A stretch of DNA of 14,810 nucleotides from contig CAMZDY010000022.1 of assembly GCA_947305585.1 (NCBI GenBank), positions 1-14,810 of the forward strand, read 5' to 3'. Positions 1 through 6,425 of the stretch are shown in pieces. Below the pieces are notes generated by a model that saw nothing but the letters and a program-made list of their open reading frames with translations, did no database searches and was not told the origin of the DNA. The position numbers and the translations under genes are program-made. The stretch comes from an uncultured Verrucomicrobiota bacterium (GTDB lineage Bacteria > Verrucomicrobiota > Kiritimatiellia > RFP12 > UBA1067). Within the stretch, counting starts at the first letter, position 1. The number at the start of each line of letters is the position of its first letter.

Positions 1-76
1 AGTTTCTCCGACTGCATATCCGACGGTGTCTAAATAATGGCATCGGCGGGGTAGTTTTATTTAATTGAGAAAATGC
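1..76. other. Upstream edge, no gene assignable
   Basis: All three forward frames stop early (stop codons at 31-33, 35-37 and 66-68), so any upstream + strand gene ends within the first 70 bases, and only 10 to 21 residues of a possible C-terminus are visible. None of these is recognisable. Bases from about 31 onward are AT-richer than the genes, as expected for a spacer before a promoter. I see no convincing terminator hairpin. Confidence 0.4.
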
Positions 77-105
77 TTGATTTTCGGCTTGAAATATGGT
101 ATAAT
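77..105 (+). promoter_or_regulatory. Sigma70-type promoter of the dxr operon
   Basis: A -35 element TTGATT (77-82, four of six consensus bases) is followed by a 17-bp spacer and a perfect -10 TATAAT (100-105). The -10 is preceded by TGG (97-99), which makes an extended -10 (TGnTATAAT). This is the only strong promoter-like sequence I found ahead of the 13-gene + strand operon, and it lies in the only non-coding spacer. Transcription would be expected to begin 6-8 bases after the -10, around 111-113, only 6-8 bases before the dxr start codon. Confidence 0.8.
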
Positions 106-107
106 AT

Positions 108-113
108 AAAGGA
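108..113 (+). promoter_or_regulatory. Ribosome binding site of dxr, overlapping the predicted transcription start
   Basis: AAAGGA lies 5 nt upstream of the TTG start at 119 and supports that start. The promoter geometry puts the first transcribed base at about 111-113, so a transcript from this promoter would lose most of this site. It would work fully only on readthrough transcripts from upstream. Confidence 0.5.
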
Positions 114-118
114 TAAAC

Positions 119-1189
119 TTGAAAACTAAAAGAATCATCATTCTGGGGGCTACGGGGTCGATCGGACTGAATGCGATCGACGTAGTGCGGCACAACCGCG
201 ATTCGTTCCGGATCGTGGCGTTGGCGGCTTTGCGTTCCAAGGAGAAATGCGAGGAACTGGCGCGGGAATTCGGCGCCAAGGCGTATGCGGGTGAAGATGC
301 GGCCTTGAGGGCGGTGGAGGAGAACGAGGCGGACATCTGTCTCGTGGCGACAGTGGGGATGAGCGGACTCAAACCCACGATGGCGGCCATCGAAAAAGGC
401 ATGGATATCGCGCTTGCCACGAAGGAAGTGATGGTCATGGCGGGCGAACTCGTCACGAAAGAGGCGGCGAAAAGACGGGTGAGGTTTCTCCCGGTGGATT
501 CCGAGCACAGCGCCATTTTCCAGTGTACGCGAGTGCCCAATACGGAGATCGACAAGTTGATTCTTACGGCTTCGGGCGGACCTTTCCTGCATGGGCCGGA
601 GGATCTTTCGCAGGTGACGGTGGCCGAGGCGCTGAACCACCCGAGGTGGAAGATGGGGCCGAAAGTGACGATAGATTCCTCCACCATGATGAACAAGGGC
701 TTCGAGATTCTGGAGGCGCGCTGGCTCTTCGACGTGGGCGTCAAAGATATTGAAGTGGTGGTGCATCCGGAGTCGATCGTGCATTCGATGGTCACGTTCA
801 AGGACGGGGCCACGTTGGCGCAGCTGTCGCCGCCGGACATGCGCGTGGCGATCCAGTATGCGCTCAGCTGGCCCAACCGGTTGCCGGCCGAGCGGGAGAA
901 ACTGGATCTGGCGGCCATCGGCAAGCTCACGTTCGAAAGGCCGGATCCGGTCCGTTTCCCGTGTCTGCGGCTCGTCAAGGAGGCTTGCGAAAAGGGCGGT
1001 TGCGCCACTGCGGTGTTGGCGGCGGCCGACGAATGGGCGGTCAAGAACTTCCTGGAGGGAAAGATCGGCTACACGGACATCGCGAAGAAGGTGGAAGCGA
1101 GCCTCGAGGCGGCACCGGAGTTCCCGTGCGACTCGCTGGAGGCGGTTTGGGAGGCTAACGACTGGACATGGAAACACTTGTCACGATAG
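119..1189 (+). CDS. dxr: 1-deoxy-D-xylulose 5-phosphate reductoisomerase (Dxr/IspC)
   Basis: This cytoplasmic enzyme of the MEP isoprenoid pathway rearranges and reduces 1-deoxy-D-xylulose 5-phosphate to 2-C-methyl-D-erythritol 4-phosphate with NADPH and a divalent metal. The 356-residue protein starts with the NADPH-binding loop GATGSIG (10-16). The metal-site motif PVDSEHSAIFQ is at 125-135 (D127, E129), TASGGPF at 150-156, NHPRWKMG at 173-180 and NKGFEILEA at 192-200 (E196, E199). These match E. coli D150, E152, E231 and E234 by motif. The C-terminal helical domain is complete. Length is somewhat below the usual 385-400. The TTG start puts GATGSIG at the expected distance, and AAAGGA is 5 nt upstream. 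One oddity is LATKE (99-103) where most relatives have LANKE. It is first in a long operon, and its last 22 nt overlap rseP. Confidence 0.96.
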   Translation: MKTKRIIILGATGSIGLNAIDVVRHNRDSFRIVALAALRSKEKCEELAREFGAKAYAGEDAALRAVEENEADICLVATVGMSGLKPTMAAIEKGMDIALATKEVMVMAGELVTKEAAKRRVRFLPVDSEHSAIFQCTRVPNTEIDKLILTASGGPFLHGPEDLSQVTVAEALNHPRWKMGPKVTIDSSTMMNKGFEILEARWLFDVGVKDIEVVVHPESIVHSMVTFKDGATLAQLSPPDMRVAIQYALSWPNRLPAEREKLDLAAIGKLTFERPDPVRFPCLRLVKEACEKGGCATAVLAAADEWAVKNFLEGKIGYTDIAKKVEASLEAAPEFPCDSLEAVWEANDWTWKHLSR

Positions 1190-2292
1190 GGTATATCATC
1201 GCGTGCCTTTTGCTGTTCTCGCTCGCGATCGCGATTCACGAGTTCGGCCATTTCATCGTGGCGCTGAAGCTGGGGCTCAAGGTGGAGGCGTTTTCGATCG
1301 GGTTCGGGCCGGCGATCTGGAAGAAGCGTTGGAAGGGCGTGGAATACCGGATCGGGTCCATTCCGCTCGGGGGCTACGTGCTGATCCCGTCCGTCGATCC
1401 CGAAGGCACGCAGGCGCTGGAGGGCGGCTCGAAGGAGAAATCGCCCAAAGAGGATATTCCGGCCTGGAAGGAACTGTTGGTTTCGGTGGCGGGTCCGCTG
1501 ATGAACGTGGTGCTGGCGGTAGTGCTGGCGTTCGTGCTGGCGGCCGTGCCGGGAGCCAACTTCGGGGTGCTGCCGGCCGAAATCGGGTCGGTGATCGAGG
1601 GTGGACCGGCCGAGGCGGCCGGACTCAAAGCAGGCGATCTGGTTCTGAAAGTGGGCGGACGCGAAGTGGCGAGCTGGTCGGAGATGCAGACCGAAGTGCA
1701 GATCGCGGGCGGGAAGCCGGTTCCAGTGGAGGTTCTGCGCGGCGAAGAGAAGCTGGAGCTGGAGGTCGTCCCTGAACAGAGCGAGGTTACGGGAGCGTGG
1801 TACATCAAGGCTTTGAGCGTGCGGAAAGAGAATATGGCGATGGCGTGGATGCCGGACCGCAATCCCTTGCGCCAGCTCGCGTGGGACGCCACTTCCATTT
1901 TCCGCGTGTTGAAGGGGCTCGTGACGCCGAAAGAGGCCAAGGCCACGTCCGAGGCGCTGGGTGGACCGGTGATGATCGCAGAGGCGATCTACGGCAGCAT
2001 GCGTCGCAACGTATGGGACGGAATCGGGTTTTTGCGGTTCCTGAACGTGAATCTGGCGGTGCTCAATCTCCTGCCGATTCCGGTGCTGGATGGCGGACTC
2101 ATCCTTTTCGCGCTACTCGCTATGGTGTTCCGGCGCAAGGTGCCGGAGGTAGTCGTAAAATACCTCAGCATGACGTTCATGGCGATTTTGATGGGGCTGA
2201 TGGCGATTCTCGTGTTGCGGGACGCCTGGCGGAGCTACAGGATACACACGTATGACCACAAGAGAACGGACCAGAGCGCTGAAGTTAGGTAG
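1168..2292 (+). CDS. rseP: Site-2 intramembrane zinc metalloprotease, RseP/RasP family
   Basis: S2P-type proteases cut transmembrane substrates inside the inner membrane, for example anti-sigma factors and leftover signal peptides. The 374-residue protein has HEFGH at 24-28 in the first membrane segment (4-23 and on), the zinc-binding catalytic motif. A GGYV motif is at 68-71, a membrane segment at about 105-128, one PDZ domain at about 133-205, the third zinc-ligand motif NLLPIPVLDGG at 300-310 (D309), and a last membrane segment at about 332-351. E. coli RseP is about 450 residues with two PDZ domains, so this is the shorter single-PDZ form. The ATG lies inside the end of dxr (22-nt overlap) with GGGAGG at 1149-1154. 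The dxr-rseP-ispG order is common in bacteria. No anti-sigma factor substrate is encoded in the window, so the target is unknown. Confidence 0.93.
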   Translation: METLVTIGYIIACLLLFSLAIAIHEFGHFIVALKLGLKVEAFSIGFGPAIWKKRWKGVEYRIGSIPLGGYVLIPSVDPEGTQALEGGSKEKSPKEDIPAWKELLVSVAGPLMNVVLAVVLAFVLAAVPGANFGVLPAEIGSVIEGGPAEAAGLKAGDLVLKVGGREVASWSEMQTEVQIAGGKPVPVEVLRGEEKLELEVVPEQSEVTGAWYIKALSVRKENMAMAWMPDRNPLRQLAWDATSIFRVLKGLVTPKEAKATSEALGGPVMIAEAIYGSMRRNVWDGIGFLRFLNVNLAVLNLLPIPVLDGGLILFALLAMVFRRKVPEVVVKYLSMTFMAILMGLMAILVLRDAWRSYRIHTYDHKRTDQSAEVR

Positions 2293-3319
2293 TCTCGCGC
2301 TAGGTGGCGGGGCGCCGGTAAGCGTGCAGACGATGTCGAACGTGAACCCCCACGACGTGGAGGGTTTGGCGGCGCAGGCGTTGAGGTGCGCGGAGGCGGG
2401 GTGCGATCTCATCCGTTTCACGGTACCGGACTTGAGGGCGGCCGAGTGTCTGGGGGTGGTCAAGCGGCGAATTCCGATTCCGGTGGTGGCCGACATCCAT
2501 TTCGACCACAAGTGCGCGCTCGCGGCGATTGCGAACGGCACGGACGCCTTGCGGCTCAATCCGGGCAATATCGGGGGACGCGACAAGGTGGCGGAAGTGG
2601 CGCGCGCGGCCAAGGGAAAGCGCATTCCCATCCGGATCGGGGTGAATCTGGGGAGTCTGGAGAAAGACCTGTCGGAGGCGGTGTACGGCAAACGCATGAG
2701 CGTGGCGGAAGCGTTGTGCGAGAGCGCGATGCGTCACGTCAAGCTGCTGGAGTACGAGGATTTCCGCGATATCGTAATTTCCGTGAAGGCGTCGAACGTG
2801 GCCGATACGCTTGCCTCGTACCGGATGCTGGCGGAACGGACCGATTGCCCGCTGCACGTGGGGGTGACGGAGGCGGGGACGCTCATACCGGGCACGGTGA
2901 GATCGTCGGTGGCGCTCGGGATACTCCTCAATGAAGGGATCGGCGATACGATCAGGGTGTCCTTGACGGCCGAACCGGAGAAGGAAGTGAAAGTGGGGAT
3001 GGAGATCCTGCGGAGTCTGGGCTTGCGCAAGCCGGGTCCTTCGGTGACGAGCTGCCCCACTTGCGGACGGACGAAGGCCGACGTGTTCAAGGTGGCGGCC
3101 GAAGTGGAGGCGGAGCTCGAGAAACTGAGGCTCGACCATTATCCGCACGTGGCGGTGATGGGATGCGTGGTGAACGGTCCGGGCGAGGCCAAAGGGGCGG
3201 ACATCGCGCTCTGCGGAGGCGACGGGGAATTCATGCTTTTTGTCGGCGGAAAGCCGGTTGGCAAGGTATCGGAGGCGGAAGCGCCCCAAAAGGTGATCGA
3301 ATATGTCATTCATTCGTAA
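2252..3319 (+). CDS. ispG: 4-hydroxy-3-methylbut-2-enyl diphosphate synthase (IspG/GcpE)
   Basis: This 4Fe-4S enzyme of the MEP pathway converts methylerythritol 2,4-cyclodiphosphate to HMBPP. The 355-residue protein shows the TIM-barrel motifs VADIHFDHKCAL (79-90) and LRLNPGNIG (100-108), then HVGVTEAGT (202-210). The cluster-binding domain has SCPTCGR (267-273, C268 and C271) and MGCVVNGPGEA (303-313, C305 and E312), giving the expected three cysteines plus glutamate. It is the short two-domain form without the large central insertion known from plants, Chlamydia and Bacteroidetes. The usual TNT-like motif near residue 30 reads MSNVNPHDVEG here. The ATG at 2252 overlaps rseP by 41 nt and has AGGA at 2239-2242. 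Together with dxr it links this operon to undecaprenyl and quinone precursor supply. Confidence 0.96.
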   Translation: MTTRERTRALKLGSLALGGGAPVSVQTMSNVNPHDVEGLAAQALRCAEAGCDLIRFTVPDLRAAECLGVVKRRIPIPVVADIHFDHKCALAAIANGTDALRLNPGNIGGRDKVAEVARAAKGKRIPIRIGVNLGSLEKDLSEAVYGKRMSVAEALCESAMRHVKLLEYEDFRDIVISVKASNVADTLASYRMLAERTDCPLHVGVTEAGTLIPGTVRSSVALGILLNEGIGDTIRVSLTAEPEKEVKVGMEILRSLGLRKPGPSVTSCPTCGRTKADVFKVAAEVEAELEKLRLDHYPHVAVMGCVVNGPGEAKGADIALCGGDGEFMLFVGGKPVGKVSEAEAPQKVIEYVIHS

Positions 3320-4814
3320 CAATATCGCGGTTCTGGCCGTTTTCGTGCTGACGGCGTCGTACGCTTGGGTGTTCGGCGGCACGCGGAGCGACATGTTGCC
3401 GCTGTTCGTACCCTGGCTGTGGGCGATTCTGGTGGACATCATGCTCTGTTTTCCGCAGCGCCGGGCGGGTGAGAACTCGTACACCGCGCGGGAACGGGTG
3501 TGGGAGGCGCTCAAGAAAGATCCGCTCACGTGGGTGTCGCTCGGATTTCTGGTTATACTGATCATCCCCTTCATCAACAAGGGGCTTTGTCCCATCTGCG
3601 ACTACAAAGAGATCATGATGGGCATCAATCCCAAGCCGGTGGTGAAGCATATGCCGTTTTGCGTGAACCGTCTGCAGCAGCTGAACGTGCTGTTGTGGTT
3701 CGGTCCGGCGCTCACGATGATGCTGGCCGTCAAACATTCGCTCAACAAGGCCGGCAAGATCAAGCTGGTGCAGCTTATCGTGTGGAACGGGGTGGGGCTT
3801 GCGGTCTTGGGGTACGTGCAGCGGCTGTGCGAGGCGCCGGGTCCCTGGTGGATCCAGATGAACAACGATCCCGACAGTTTCTTCTCCACGTTCGGCTATC
3901 CCAACATGGCCGGCGACATGTTCGTGACGCTGTTCTGCATGGCGATGGCGCTCTGGCGCAACAAGGTGCAGGCGTGCAACGAGGAGCTGGCGCAGACGAA
4001 GGTGAGACGGATTTCGAAGCATAAGCTCTTCTGGACGAAGCATCACGATCTCATTCCGGCGGTGCTCTTTTCCCTTTCCGCCATCTCCACTTTGTCGAGG
4101 GCGAGCATCATCCTCGTGGCGTCGGCGGCGTTGGTGCTGTCCTTGCATGCGGGAGTGAGTTTCCTCCACAAGATGAAGAAGGCGCAGCGGGTGAGGGTGT
4201 CCGTGATCGCATTGGTGGTGCTGGCGGCGCTTGGCTTGGCGGTGATGGCGTTCATGCCCAGCAACGTGCAGCGCGAACTCGACACGCTCTCGACCGACGC
4301 GGTGCTGACGCGGGTGACGGGCAAGGGACAGTACCATACGCGGGTGGCGATGGAGATCTGGAAGGACTATCCGCTTTTCGGGTGCGGAGGCTGGGGCTAC
4401 AAGCATTTCTGCATCCCCAAGATGACGCGCAAGGAGTACGAGCACATCCAGATGATCGGCGGCATCAACGTGCACAACGACTATCTGCAGTTCATGGCGG
4501 AGCACGGGGCGATCGGATTCGGCTGTCTGGTGGCCATCTTTGTGCTGCTGCTGGTGCCGACGGGCAAGACCTGGAGCAAGATGGCCAATGCGATCAGGTT
4601 CGAGTCTTCCCGCAAACAGCCGCCCCAGCCGAGATCGTTCTTCGTATTGCCGGCCGGAGCGTTTTCGCTCCTGGTGGCGGCCGGATGCACTTTGATCCAT
4701 TCGTTCGGCGATTGCCCGTTGCGTTCGCCGGTGGTGCTGTCGCTCTTCTTCATCGAACTCGCGGCAGTGGACGGATTTCTGCCCTATATGATCGAACACA
4801 AGGAAAAGGAATGA
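3303..4814 (+). CDS. Wzy_C / O-antigen ligase-like polytopic membrane protein
   Basis: The 503-residue protein has about ten to twelve hydrophobic segments (for example around 7-24, 31-50, 72-90, 127-146, 155-175, 265-285, 299-316 and 403-423). It has the signature of the O-antigen ligase/Wzy_C superfamily: HNDYLQFMAEHGAIGFG from residue 391, at the end of a large loop between membrane segments, and GYPNMAG (198-204), which resembles the NPN motif of that family. Relatives transfer undecaprenyl-diphosphate-linked glycans to lipid A core, polymerise O-antigen or teichuronic-type chains, or glycosylate pilins and other exported proteins. The sequence does not decide between these. Three cysteines (C96, C99, C120) lie in one probable loop and could form a disulfide or metal site. 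The ATG at 3303 has AAAGGTG about 8 nt upstream and overlaps ispG by 17 nt; dapL follows after 4 nt. Confidence 0.8.
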   Translation: MSFIRNNIAVLAVFVLTASYAWVFGGTRSDMLPLFVPWLWAILVDIMLCFPQRRAGENSYTARERVWEALKKDPLTWVSLGFLVILIIPFINKGLCPICDYKEIMMGINPKPVVKHMPFCVNRLQQLNVLLWFGPALTMMLAVKHSLNKAGKIKLVQLIVWNGVGLAVLGYVQRLCEAPGPWWIQMNNDPDSFFSTFGYPNMAGDMFVTLFCMAMALWRNKVQACNEELAQTKVRRISKHKLFWTKHHDLIPAVLFSLSAISTLSRASIILVASAALVLSLHAGVSFLHKMKKAQRVRVSVIALVVLAALGLAVMAFMPSNVQRELDTLSTDAVLTRVTGKGQYHTRVAMEIWKDYPLFGCGGWGYKHFCIPKMTRKEYEHIQMIGGINVHNDYLQFMAEHGAIGFGCLVAIFVLLLVPTGKTWSKMANAIRFESSRKQPPQPRSFFVLPAGAFSLLVAAGCTLIHSFGDCPLRSPVVLSLFFIELAAVDGFLPYMIEHKEKE

Positions 4815-4818
4815 CAGT

Positions 4819-6012
4819 ATGTTGCACGTAAACGAAAACTACGCCAAAATCAAGCCGACGTATCTCTTCGCGGAGATCGCGCACCGGGTGGAGGCGCACA
4901 AGCAGGCCAATCCGGACGCCAAGATCATCCGGCTGGGGATCGGCGACGTGACCGAGCCGCTGTGCCCGGCCATCATCGAGGCCATGCACAAGGCGGTGAA
5001 CGACGAAGCCGGACGCGTGAACTTTCACGGGTACGGTCCCGAGCAGGGCTATGCGTTCCTGCGCGAGAAGATCGCCAAAGTGGACTTCCAGGACCGGGGC
5101 ATCCGGATCGACGCCGACGAAATTCTCGTTTCCGACGGCGCCAAGTGCGACTGCGGCAACATCCAGGAGCTGTTCGGGCCGGACGTGAAGATCGCAGTGG
5201 GCGATCCCGTGTACCCCGTCTACGTGGACACCAACATCATGGCGGGGCGGCATGACATCAAGCTTCTGCCCTGCACCAAGGAGAACGGCTACGTGCCGGT
5301 GCCGACGGACGATCTGGACGTGGACATCGTCTATCTCTGCTATCCCAACAACCCGACCGGCGCGGTGGCCACTTTGGAACAGCTTCAGGCGTGGGTGGAC
5401 TGGGCCAACGCCAAGAAGGCGCTGATCCTGTTCGACGCGGCTTACGAGGCGTTCATCCGCACGCCCGGCATCCCCCACTCCATCTACGAGTGCCGGAACG
5501 CGCGCACCTGCGCCATCGAGTTCCGCTCCTACTCGAAGACGGCCGGCTTCACGGGGATCCGCTGCGGCTACACGGTAGTGCCCAAAGGTCTCGTGGCGTA
5601 CGACCAGGCGGGCAACGCGGTAGAGCTCCGGCCCATGTGGACCCGTCGCCAGACGACCAAGTTCAACGGCGCCTCCTACATCACCCAACGCGGGGCGGAA
5701 GCGGTGTACAGCGCCGAGGGCCAGGCGCAGACGAAGGCGACGATCGACTTCTATCTGGAGAACGGACGGCTCATGAAGGAGGCGTTGCAGGGTCTCGGCT
5801 ATCAGGTGACCGGCGGAGGGGACAGTCCATATCTGTGGGTGGACGTGAAGGGCGACAGCTGGGAGTTCTTCGACATGCTGCTCAAGAAAGCCAACATCGT
5901 GACCACGCCGGGCGCGGGCTTCGGCAAGGCGGGCGAGGGGTATATCCGCATTTCTTCGTTCAATTCCCGCGAAAACGTTTTGGAAGCAATCGAAAGGATC
6001 AAAGCACTATGA
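4819..6012 (+). CDS. dapL: LL-diaminopimelate aminotransferase (DapL)
   Basis: DapL is a PLP enzyme that makes LL-2,6-diaminopimelate directly from tetrahydrodipicolinate using glutamate, bypassing the DapD/C/E steps of lysine and peptidoglycan synthesis. The 397-residue protein is near family length. Visible motifs are GYGPEQGY (71-78), SDGAKCDCGN (105-114), DPVYPVYVDTN, CYPNNPTG (174-181), FDAAYEAF (205-212, with D206 and Y209 at the cofactor) and RSYSKTAGF (236-244, with K240 as the Schiff-base lysine). R384 near the C-terminus is the expected carboxylate-binding arginine. The SYSKTAGFTG context separates DapL from other class I aminotransferases. The ATG has AAAAGGA at 4804-4810. Codons look more strongly C-ending than those of the neighbours, which may reflect high expression. 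The stop overlaps the gspG start by 4 nt. Confidence 0.95.
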   Translation: MLHVNENYAKIKPTYLFAEIAHRVEAHKQANPDAKIIRLGIGDVTEPLCPAIIEAMHKAVNDEAGRVNFHGYGPEQGYAFLREKIAKVDFQDRGIRIDADEILVSDGAKCDCGNIQELFGPDVKIAVGDPVYPVYVDTNIMAGRHDIKLLPCTKENGYVPVPTDDLDVDIVYLCYPNNPTGAVATLEQLQAWVDWANAKKALILFDAAYEAFIRTPGIPHSIYECRNARTCAIEFRSYSKTAGFTGIRCGYTVVPKGLVAYDQAGNAVELRPMWTRRQTTKFNGASYITQRGAEAVYSAEGQAQTKATIDFYLENGRLMKEALQGLGYQVTGGGDSPYLWVDVKGDSWEFFDMLLKKANIVTTPGAGFGKAGEGYIRISSFNSRENVLEAIERIKAL

Positions 6013-6419
6013 AGAAGACCGGTATCATGCTCGAGGCCGCCAGGCGCGGTTTCACGCTCGTCGAACTGCTGGTGGTGGTGGCCATTCTCGGCATTCTGGG
6101 CACTATCGCCATCCAGAACGTCAAGGCGCATATCGACAAGGCCAACGAAACTGCGGCGCGGGCTTCGGTGCAGACCGTGAGCGAGGCGGTTACCAGCTAC
6201 TATATCAAGAACAAGAAGATGCCGAGTTCGCTCACTCAGCTCACCGAAGGCAGCGACGACGATCCGCCGATTCTCGAGGGCGGCGACAAGGCCATCAACG
6301 ATCCTTGGGACAACGAACTCAAGTACGAGCAGAAGGGCAAGCGCTTCGTGGTGATTTCGGCCGGTCCCGACGGCGAATTCGGCACCGAGGACGATATCCG
6401 GAGCGACAAGAAGAAGTAA
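6009..6419 (+). CDS. gspG: Type II secretion major pseudopilin GspG
   Basis: GspG is the main subunit of the periplasmic type II secretion pseudopilus. The 136-residue precursor has a 14-residue leader ending in RRG, then the methylation/assembly helix FTLVELLVVVAILGIL (15-30) with the conserved glutamate at mature position 5. The C-terminal part has DPWDNELKYE (98-107) and SAGPDGEFGTEDDI (117-130), the hallmark calcium-binding region of GspG. It starts with an ATGA overlap on dapL and has GAAAGGA at 5992-5998. Its stop TAA (6417-6419) is directly followed by gspH in the same reading frame. Prepilin peptidase GspO/PilD must be encoded elsewhere. Confidence 0.94.
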   Translation: MKKTGIMLEAARRGFTLVELLVVVAILGILGTIAIQNVKAHIDKANETAARASVQTVSEAVTSYYIKNKKMPSSLTQLTEGSDDDPPILEGGDKAINDPWDNELKYEQKGKRFVVISAGPDGEFGTEDDIRSDKKK

Positions 6420-6425
6420 TTGTTG
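6420..6425 (+). promoter_or_regulatory. Tandem TTG starts of gspH after the gspG stop
   Basis: Bases 6420-6422 and 6423-6425 are both TTG in the gspH frame, immediately after the gspG stop TAA at 6417-6419. The only purine-rich sequence nearby is the AAG repeat at about 6408-6416, which suits the second TTG better. The other gsp genes here have clear sites (for example GGAGGA 7169-7174 for gspI, GGAGGAAG 7614-7621 for gspJ and AAGGAG 8416-8421 for gspK). Reinitiation after gspG is the likely mode of translation. Confidence 0.55.

Noticed and set aside
1..43. Possible start of a divergent - strand gene (ATG at 43-41)
   Set aside because: Only 14 codons are visible, with no ribosome site and no recognisable sequence.
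31..63. AT inverted repeat TAAATAA / TTATTTA considered as a terminator or operator
   Set aside because: The arms are only A and T, separated by 19 nt, and would form a very weak stem; chance is likely.
61..1044. 327-residue open frame on the - strand opposite dxr
   Set aside because: It is Ser/Ala-rich low-information sequence antisense to Dxr and would run into the promoter.
2300..3595. 431-residue open frame on the - strand opposite ispG
   Set aside because: It is rich in Arg, His and Pro without motifs, and antisense to the clear IspG sequence.
3306..4799. 497-residue open frame on the - strand opposite the ligase-like gene
   Set aside because: It is His/Arg/Gln-rich with no recognisable domain, lies wholly antisense to a well-supported membrane protein, and is the kind of long shadow frame expected in GC-rich codon-biased DNA.
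5391..6008. In-frame upstream extension of gspG through dapL
   Set aside because: The extension is Arg/Gly/His-rich shadow sequence of dapL; the prepilin leader and ribosome site fix the gspG start at 6009.
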